38,399 nt of DNA from CAZNXJ01 sp964577115. GTDB lineage: Bacteria > Planctomycetota > Planctomycetia > Pirellulales > Pirellulaceae. The translations under genes and the position numbers were made by a program. Location of the stretch: NCBI GenBank assembly GCA_964577115.1, contig CAZNXJ010000040.1:1-38399 (forward strand), read 5' to 3'. The notes beneath the pieces were generated by a model. It saw only the letters and a program-made list of their open reading frames with translations. It did not search any database and was not told the origin of the DNA. Below are positions 33,366-38,399 of this stretch, one piece after another; position 1 is the first letter of the stretch, and every line of letters begins with the position of its first letter.

Positions 33366-35504
33366 CTAGGGCAGGTCGGAGAGATGAACTTCCGAGTGCT
33401 TCACCCATGCGTCGTCTTCGCGGTAGGTGATCGAGCGGACTCCGCGGTAACACTTCAGCATCTCGAAGTAATTACGGAGGATACCACCGACGATCGGCGC
33501 CGTGTCCTCGCCCTGCGTCTGCACAATCCCATAATCAATCCAGGGCAGAAGCGCGTCGATGAGTGCCGCGAATTGAAACGATCCGGCGGCGGCGATGTTT
33601 CCCTGCTCGCGGGTATAGAACTCGCGAGCGTCCGGTTCGGTAGCGGGGAGTAGCCGCGCGGTGGTTTGCGGCGAGAGCGAGATGACGAGAACATCGTCGG
33701 AGACAGCCGCATTGGGCTTCAGGTTTTCGTCGACTTGCGCGGCAGCCGGCAGAGGATACGCGTAAGCTTCCGCGTCTTGAATCTCCGTACGCTCGGGTTT
33801 GGGCAACTGGATTTGCGGGAACTCGTCAGGCGAGATCTCGGCCAGGGCGTTCAGCGCCTCCTGCGCGAGGCGGAAATATTCCGAGGCCGCCTGTTTCAGC
33901 TTCTCGCGGTCCTTCAGCGAACAGACCACTGCGAGCTCGGGAATCGGCAGCGCTTGCCGCGCGGCCGGCATCGCTGCATGCGGCTGCACACTTGTCAGGC
34001 GAGCGTCGAAGACAAAGGCCGTCTGGCCTTCCAACGCCGGCCCGAGCAGCGTCTGATTCACTTCGGACAGTCGCCGGAGCAGCGGTCGCATACGTTCACG
34101 TACCTGCCGGTAGACGGCGACGTCATCCTGATTGAGTTTCTCGAGCGCGATTTCGTCGCCGAGTTCAAAGATCCGCTGGAACCATTCGCGCACCTTCGCG
34201 TACCCTTCCGGATCTTTACGCGAACGCACCGCGGCCCAGGCGATCGGCTCGCCGCCGATATGGTTGAGGATCGTGAGAGGCTGTGAATCGTCGAGCTGCG
34301 AGGACTTGGTCCAGTTGTATTCATATTTCTCGTAGCCGCGCGGCGTGAGGAACGCCAGCGACATCACCGCACCGGGATCGGGGACCGCGGCCGAGAGTTC
34401 TTGGAGCAGCTCGCCAATCAATGCGCGGGCTTTTTGTTCCAATTCGCTACTCAGGCCCGCCGTGGGCAGCACGCCCTCGATCATTGCTTCGAATTGCCCG
34501 AGCTGCCCTTCGATGTTGGCGGCGGTTTGCAGGAACTCGCGGCTGGCATACGAGACTTCTGTCAGCCGCTGATCGGCAAATTTCTTCAGCGGTTCGAACT
34601 CGCTACGGCTGGCAAGCGGCTCGCCTTTTCCGAGTTGGCTGAGATGCGTTTCATCTTTGCCGAGGGAGACGATCAGGTAGTTCCTATAGATGCCAACGGC
34701 CGCCACTGCCGTAATTTGCTTCAGCCGATCGATAAGCGTCTCGCGCTGCTGTGGATCGCCTTCGAACTCTTCGCGCGGCAACTCGTCCCATGGGATCAGC
34801 GACCCATCGGCGGCGAAGACGACATAGTCTCCCTCGCCGATCTTTTTGCGCGAGAACCGCGGCTCCAATTCCGGCTCGTCCGCCAGCAACTCGCGAATGA
34901 CGGATTCGAGTCGTCCGAGCTGCGCTTGGGCGGCTTGCTGGTCTTTGATGCGGAGGCCGATCACGAGCTGCGGAACCGCGAGCTGATCGACATGTTCAAG
35001 CAGCGCGGCCATTACCTTTTGCTGCGTTTCTCGCTCCACGTCGCCGCCCTGGAGCGACTGGAACTGGGCGCTGCGCACGATACCGTTGAATTTGTTGAGC
35101 AACGCGATTTGATCCGCAAAGCTCGCATCGCCATACATGAAGATCTCGTCAGACACCGCTTCCTTCAGCAGCGTCAGAAGTTGCTGGTTTTCGGGTTGGC
35201 GGATGATCTCGAGCAGCTGGCGAAAGTCGTCGTCGGATTCGAGTTGAGCGCGCAATTGGGCGACACCGACCTGAATGAAGGGATCATGCCGCAGTGCCGC
35301 GTACAACTTGCTGTCACGGAAGATTTTGATTTGCTCGGCCGTGCGGAGCAGCGAGAAATAGAACGCCGAATCGGCGGGCGCGACTTGCAGCGACCCGGAC
35401 TCGAGTACTTCCTGCGCGGTGGTTCGAGCCGCGCCGGTCGCCAGCAGCATGACGGCCGTAAGGAAACCGATGAGTGAACGACGCCTCCGATTCAGCGACA
35501 ACAT
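33366..35504 (-). CDS. Large exported protein of unknown function
   Basis: This is a 712-residue protein with a signal peptide (MLSLNRRRRSLIGFLTAVML) and a long, mostly helical mature part. I recognise no named domain. The sequence contains alternating acidic and Q-rich helices (AQLRAQLESDDDFRQLLEII) and several repeated L-x-x-L patterns, consistent with a helical-bundle or coiled-coil scaffold. ATG at 35504 is preferred because AAGGTG lies five bases upstream; a GTG nine bases earlier is possible. It is the first gene of the leftward run ending with the propeller gene and lies 78 bp from the hydrolase start, so co-transcription is possible. Confidence 0.75.
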   Translation of the reverse strand: MLSLNRRRRSLIGFLTAVMLLATGAARTTAQEVLESGSLQVAPADSAFYFSLLRTAEQIKIFRDSKLYAALRHDPFIQVGVAQLRAQLESDDDFRQLLEIIRQPENQQLLTLLKEAVSDEIFMYGDASFADQIALLNKFNGIVRSAQFQSLQGGDVERETQQKVMAALLEHVDQLAVPQLVIGLRIKDQQAAQAQLGRLESVIRELLADEPELEPRFSRKKIGEGDYVVFAADGSLIPWDELPREEFEGDPQQRETLIDRLKQITAVAAVGIYRNYLIVSLGKDETHLSQLGKGEPLASRSEFEPLKKFADQRLTEVSYASREFLQTAANIEGQLGQFEAMIEGVLPTAGLSSELEQKARALIGELLQELSAAVPDPGAVMSLAFLTPRGYEKYEYNWTKSSQLDDSQPLTILNHIGGEPIAWAAVRSRKDPEGYAKVREWFQRIFELGDEIALEKLNQDDVAVYRQVRERMRPLLRRLSEVNQTLLGPALEGQTAFVFDARLTSVQPHAAMPAARQALPIPELAVVCSLKDREKLKQAASEYFRLAQEALNALAEISPDEFPQIQLPKPERTEIQDAEAYAYPLPAAAQVDENLKPNAAVSDDVLVISLSPQTTARLLPATEPDAREFYTREQGNIAAAGSFQFAALIDALLPWIDYGIVQTQGEDTAPIVGGILRNYFEMLKCYRGVRSITYREDDAWVKHSEVHLSDLP

Positions 35505-35735
35505 ATAGGACACCTTTCCTACCGGTTAATTCCCAACAAGATTTATGTTCGTGGTCGGTGCAGGCAGATTATGCAGCGAGCGGCCCGATCGCAAGCCAGG
35601 GAAGGGAGCAGAATATTGGCCGAGTGAGCGCGTCGCGGAGCAGGGGGGCAGAAGCTAGCTTAGTTGTACGGACTTTCGGGACTTTACGCAAACTAAGGAA
35701 AGACTGCCGAAGGCAGGAAATTCTCCGAGAGCTTC

Positions 35736-36884
35736 ATGTCCGACCCATCACCAGAACGTCGGCGCAATCGATTTGCGACCCTGGAGCGACTGCCGCGCCC
35801 CTGGGGCGACGCCGGGCCACTCGTGCGGCTGCTCTGCGAACACGATGCCAAACGTCCCGCTCGCCTGCGTGTGCGGCCGACGGTGAATCGTGAGCGGTTC
35901 AAGGAGTTGGCCGTACAGAGCCAGTTATTGACGCCAGCCCTGCTGGAGAGTGCGTGGCAGGAGCTATTGCGTGACGAACCGGTGGAGGCGGACAACGATG
36001 ACCCGACCGCGCTGGCTCAGCGGCTCGTCGATAAGCGCCTGCTAACCGCCTGGCAGGCCGAGAAGCTGCTCGTAGGCAAATACAAAGGCTACATTCTCGC
36101 GAACTACCGGATTGCCGAAGTGTTGGGGAGCGGGTCGCTGAGCACCGTGTATCGGGCGGAGCACCAGATGATGCGCCGCGGCGTAGCGATCCAGATTCTC
36201 ACCGACCGGTTTGCTCGACATCCGGCGACGCGCGACCTGTTTTTCCAGCGCGCTCGCATTGCGGCGGGGCTGGACCACAGGAATCTGGTTCATGTATTCG
36301 ACATGGGCGAGCAGCGCGGGATTGCGTACGTCGTCATGGAGTTTGTTCCCGGCTACGATCTCGAGCGGCTCATGCGGCGCTGCGGCCCGCTGCCGCTCGA
36401 TATGTGTGCGGCGATCGTTCTTCAGGTGTGCCGCGGCATGAACATCGTGCATGCGAACGGGCAGACGCTGGCCGGTCTCGTACCGAGCGACGTGGTGCTC
36501 GATCCGAACGGCGTACCGCACGTGCTGACGCTGCGGCTGACGGCCACGCTGGCTCATCATCCCTCGATCCGCGCTGCGCTCGGGGAGCGCGACGTGCCGC
36601 GTGATTTCTTTACGGACACGCCGGAGCTGCGGGACAAGAGTGACCAGCAGCGTGACCGCTGGGCGGTTGGGTTAATTCTTTACCATTTGCTGACGGCCGA
36701 GCTGCCGACGGCGGCCCAGTGGAGCGACCGCACGGAGCTCGAGCGTGCCATCGCGGAAGGCCGGCCGGACGATCCCCAGCCGCTATCCGCCATAGCGGCC
36801 GACCTATTCGCCAACGACGCCGACCCCCAGTCCCTGCCGGCGACGGCCAAGCGTCTCCAGAGCTGGTTGGAAGCGAACGAATGA
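35736..36884 (+). CDS. Ser/Thr protein kinase-like pseudokinase
   Basis: The 382 residues show the planctomycete kinase layout: a non-conserved N-terminus, a helical linker LAQRLVDKRLLTAWQAEKLL (93-112), then the kinase fold from GKYKGYILANYRI. The glycine loop GSGSLSTV (131-138) is nearly intact. The VAIK lysine is Gln153 (VAIQ). The alpha-C glutamate region reads QRARIAAGL, so the pairing glutamate is missing. The catalytic loop, normally HRDLKPxN, reads LAGLVPSDVV (245-254). The DFG site reads LRLT. Every catalytic metal- or ATP-handling residue is therefore missing, and this is a pseudokinase. It is probably a scaffold. The start is ATG at 35736, with only a weak ribosome site. It converges on the CHAT gene. 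Confidence 0.85.
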   Translation: MSDPSPERRRNRFATLERLPRPWGDAGPLVRLLCEHDAKRPARLRVRPTVNRERFKELAVQSQLLTPALLESAWQELLRDEPVEADNDDPTALAQRLVDKRLLTAWQAEKLLVGKYKGYILANYRIAEVLGSGSLSTVYRAEHQMMRRGVAIQILTDRFARHPATRDLFFQRARIAAGLDHRNLVHVFDMGEQRGIAYVVMEFVPGYDLERLMRRCGPLPLDMCAAIVLQVCRGMNIVHANGQTLAGLVPSDVVLDPNGVPHVLTLRLTATLAHHPSIRAALGERDVPRDFFTDTPELRDKSDQQRDRWAVGLILYHLLTAELPTAAQWSDRTELERAIAEGRPDDPQPLSAIAADLFANDADPQSLPATAKRLQSWLEANE

Positions 36885-36885
36885 C

Positions 36886-36908
36886 GCTTCATAGCCGGAG
36901 CATGAAGC
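36886..36908. terminator. Hairpin between the pseudokinase and CHAT genes
   Basis: GCTTCAT (36886-36892) pairs with ATGAAGC (36902-36908) across a 9-base loop, starting two bases after the pseudokinase stop. It could end transcription of the pseudokinase gene and, from the other side, of the convergent CHAT gene. There is no T-tract, so the strength is uncertain. Confidence 0.35.
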
Positions 36909-36969
36909 CGCGCGTAACCACGCCACCTCTCCGTCGTCGGCCGGGCGCCAAAGCAACCGCGTCCATGCC

Positions 36970-38399
36970 TCACCGACCGACGCCGAACAGGCCGTAGCCG
37001 GCCCAAAGTCGCGTGGGGCGGCGTGTCGGCGCCGCGGCAGAGCTATGAGTGGTTTCGAGGGGCTTGGCTCCTTCGCGCAGGTTGGGGCCGCGTAGTGTGG
37101 CGAGTTCAGCGAGCGGCTGCGGTGTGTCGCGCAGCCGCAGCTGAGCGCGGCGCAGCGCCTGGAGTGGCGATTCATTCTCCACAATTAAGTAATGGTAAAA
37201 TAGGTTCATGAGCGCCGCGGAGGCTTGATCATCCACCTCCCAGTAGGTTGCGACGACATTCCGAGCACCCGCCACCTGAAAGGCACGCGGCAGGGCGAAG
37301 GCTCCTTCGCCCACGAGCAGCGTTCCGCGTGCCGTTTCGCAAGCCGAGAGAACCACGAGCTCGACATGGTCGAGATCGAGCGATGCGATGGAGCTAGCCG
37401 TCAACAGCCCGCCATCTCCCAGCGGCGTTCCATCCGCCGCCATCGGCACGGGCCGGTTGGCCCCCGCGAGCACGAGTCCACTGAGTGCAAACGGCAGCTG
37501 TAAGCGAACCTTCTCCAATTTCCGCCGCACGTCTTCCAACTCGAGACTCTCTCCATAGCCGAGCGCCTTGCGGAGTTCGTCATCGGCGAAAAAGCCGTGG
37601 GTTGCAATATGAACGTATTGTGCGTCGGTCAGTCCGGCGAGCACGTTCTCCGGAGTCGCCTCGGCACCAGCCAATTGCCGTACCGCTTGCGGCTCGACCA
37701 GGTCACCAATCCTGCGAATTTCCCAGCGCGTATATGGCAGGGGATCCCACCTTCGATGGCCGGCAAGCGTCCGCGTATCGCCCTGCCGATCATCGGCTGC
37801 CCTATTGAAATCCACGTCGCCAACGAGCAGCCACGGCCCGCCCGTTTCCCTTTCCGCTTTCTCACGTCGCTCGACCAACTGTTGGCGTAAGTAGTCGCCA
37901 TACGCTACCGTCGCTACGGCGTACCGCTCGAGCAGCACCGCGTCATCGGGCGCAATTGGAAGAGCAGCCCACGGTAGCTCGCTTAGCCGCTCGTCTGGCG
38001 ACACAAACAGCGTATCGATCGACGGCCCGAGCGCCACAGAAACCGGCTTCCAAATACGTTCATAGAGTACCCGAGCCCACTGCCTTTCCGCCTCGGGATC
38101 GTCCATCGCCTCCTGCCATCGTTCGATCGCATCATTTATTACTGCGCCGTCGCCCAGCTCGGCATGAATTAACGGCCGATCTTTTTGGACGATGAACACA
38201 TGGTACTGAGCGGTCCCGGTAATCGCTTCCGGCACGTAATAAAAGTCGATAAACGCTTGCCGGTCGTCGAGCTGCCGCCGCAGCTCCGTCCACGACTCCC
38301 TCTCCAACGACCGCTTCTCTTTCCCCTCCCGCACCGGCCGCTCAATCCGCCCCCCCACGTCCAAACCCGCCGGCCGCGTACGAAACAGAAGACGATGCG
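36970..38399 (-). CDS. CHAT-domain cysteine protease, 5' end beyond the window
   Basis: This is the C-terminal part of a CHAT protease, a caspase-like clan in which a His-Cys dyad cuts proteins. At least 464 residues are visible. The histidine is in HIATHGFF (codon at 37597-37599) and the cysteine in LSACETARG (codon at 37339-37341), both intact. The front of the visible part (WTELRRQLDDRQAFIDFYY) is the usual CHAT entry. The frame stays open to the right edge without a start I trust, because 38364 is only a TTG, so the true N-terminus lies outside and may carry TPR repeats as in many CHAT proteins. The gene faces the pseudokinase gene. No target can be named from the sequence. Confidence 0.85.
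   Translation of the reverse strand, partial: HRLLFRTRPAGLDVGGRIERPVREGKEKRSLERESWTELRRQLDDRQAFIDFYYVPEAITGTAQYHVFIVQKDRPLIHAELGDGAVINDAIERWQEAMDDPEAERQWARVLYERIWKPVSVALGPSIDTLFVSPDERLSELPWAALPIAPDDAVLLERYAVATVAYGDYLRQQLVERREKAERETGGPWLLVGDVDFNRAADDRQGDTRTLAGHRRWDPLPYTRWEIRRIGDLVEPQAVRQLAGAEATPENVLAGLTDAQYVHIATHGFFADDELRKALGYGESLELEDVRRKLEKVRLQLPFALSGLVLAGANRPVPMAADGTPLGDGGLLTASSIASLDLDHVELVVLSACETARGTLLVGEGAFALPRAFQVAGARNVVATYWEVDDQASAALMNLFYHYLIVENESPLQALRRAQLRLRDTPQPLAELATLRGPNLREGAKPLETTHSSAAAPTRRPTRLWAGYGLFGVGR

Noticed and set aside
32409..33653. Long rightward open frame (414 codons)
   Set aside because: It is antisense to the hydrolase and the exported-protein genes, which have clear motifs and signal peptides; long antisense frames are expected in GC-rich codon usage.
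34401..35477. Long rightward open frame (358 codons)
   Set aside because: It is antisense to the large exported protein gene; no ribosome site and no recognisable protein.
38362..38364. TTG as the start of the CHAT protein
   Set aside because: The frame stays open to the window edge and the CHAT entry is normally preceded by more protein, so the start is probably outside the window.

Overview
The window looks like a chromosomal segment of a planctomycete, most likely of the Pirellulales. It is GC-rich and gene-dense. Several proteins have a planctomycete look: a kinase-like protein with the family's typical linker before the kinase fold, HTH-EIIA and receiver-like signalling proteins, a membrane-anchored Gfo/Idh/MocA protein, and many secreted proteins of unknown function. 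Shine-Dalgarno sites are often weak and GTG starts are common. The species call is inference from gene content and style, not from a marker gene. I see no rRNA, tRNA, CRISPR array, transposase or phage gene.

Layout, left to right. 1-5.4 kb: a heptanucleotide tandem repeat, a secreted TPR protein, a C45-type Ntn acyltransferase/hydrolase, a conserved-looking unknown protein, and a gap that holds a possible 27-residue ORF behind a ribosome-site hairpin. 5.4-9.1 kb: a CinA-like protein, a MurB-like protein, an FtsQ-like protein and csrA, which has two GGA-loop hairpins in its leader. 9.1-14.6 kb: housekeeping genes, namely a class V aminotransferase, an isochorismatase-family hydrolase, hslV-hslU, and tsaE overlapping thiL. 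14.7-19.9 kb: an HtrA-type protease, a small lipoprotein-like protein, a dehydrogenase-like membrane protein, an SDR reductase, and a secreted FKBP isomerase with a strong hairpin behind it. 20-22.7 kb: two adjacent unusual Mur-ligase relatives. 23-24.7 kb: an HTH-EIIA fusion and a protein with two receiver-like halves. 24.6-29.8 kb: an ABC export operon with a large membrane-anchored partner. 30-35.5 kb: a leftward run of three secreted proteins (PQQ-type propeller, alpha/beta hydrolase, unknown). 35.7-38.4 kb: a pseudokinase facing a CHAT protease that runs off the right edge.

How the genes fit together. The recurring theme is cell-envelope and regulatory proteins that keep a fold but lose catalytic residues. 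The CinA amidase domain lacks its serine. The MurB-like protein lacks both expected catalytic residues. The MurE-like protein lacks the DAP-recognition motif, and its MurF-like partner lacks the P-loop and the third domain. The kinase lacks K, HRD and DFG. The first half of the receiver-like protein lacks a phospho-acceptor. These are the most interesting parts of the window, together with the predicted CsrA autoregulatory hairpins. The other genes read as ordinary housekeeping or planctomycete-specific genes.
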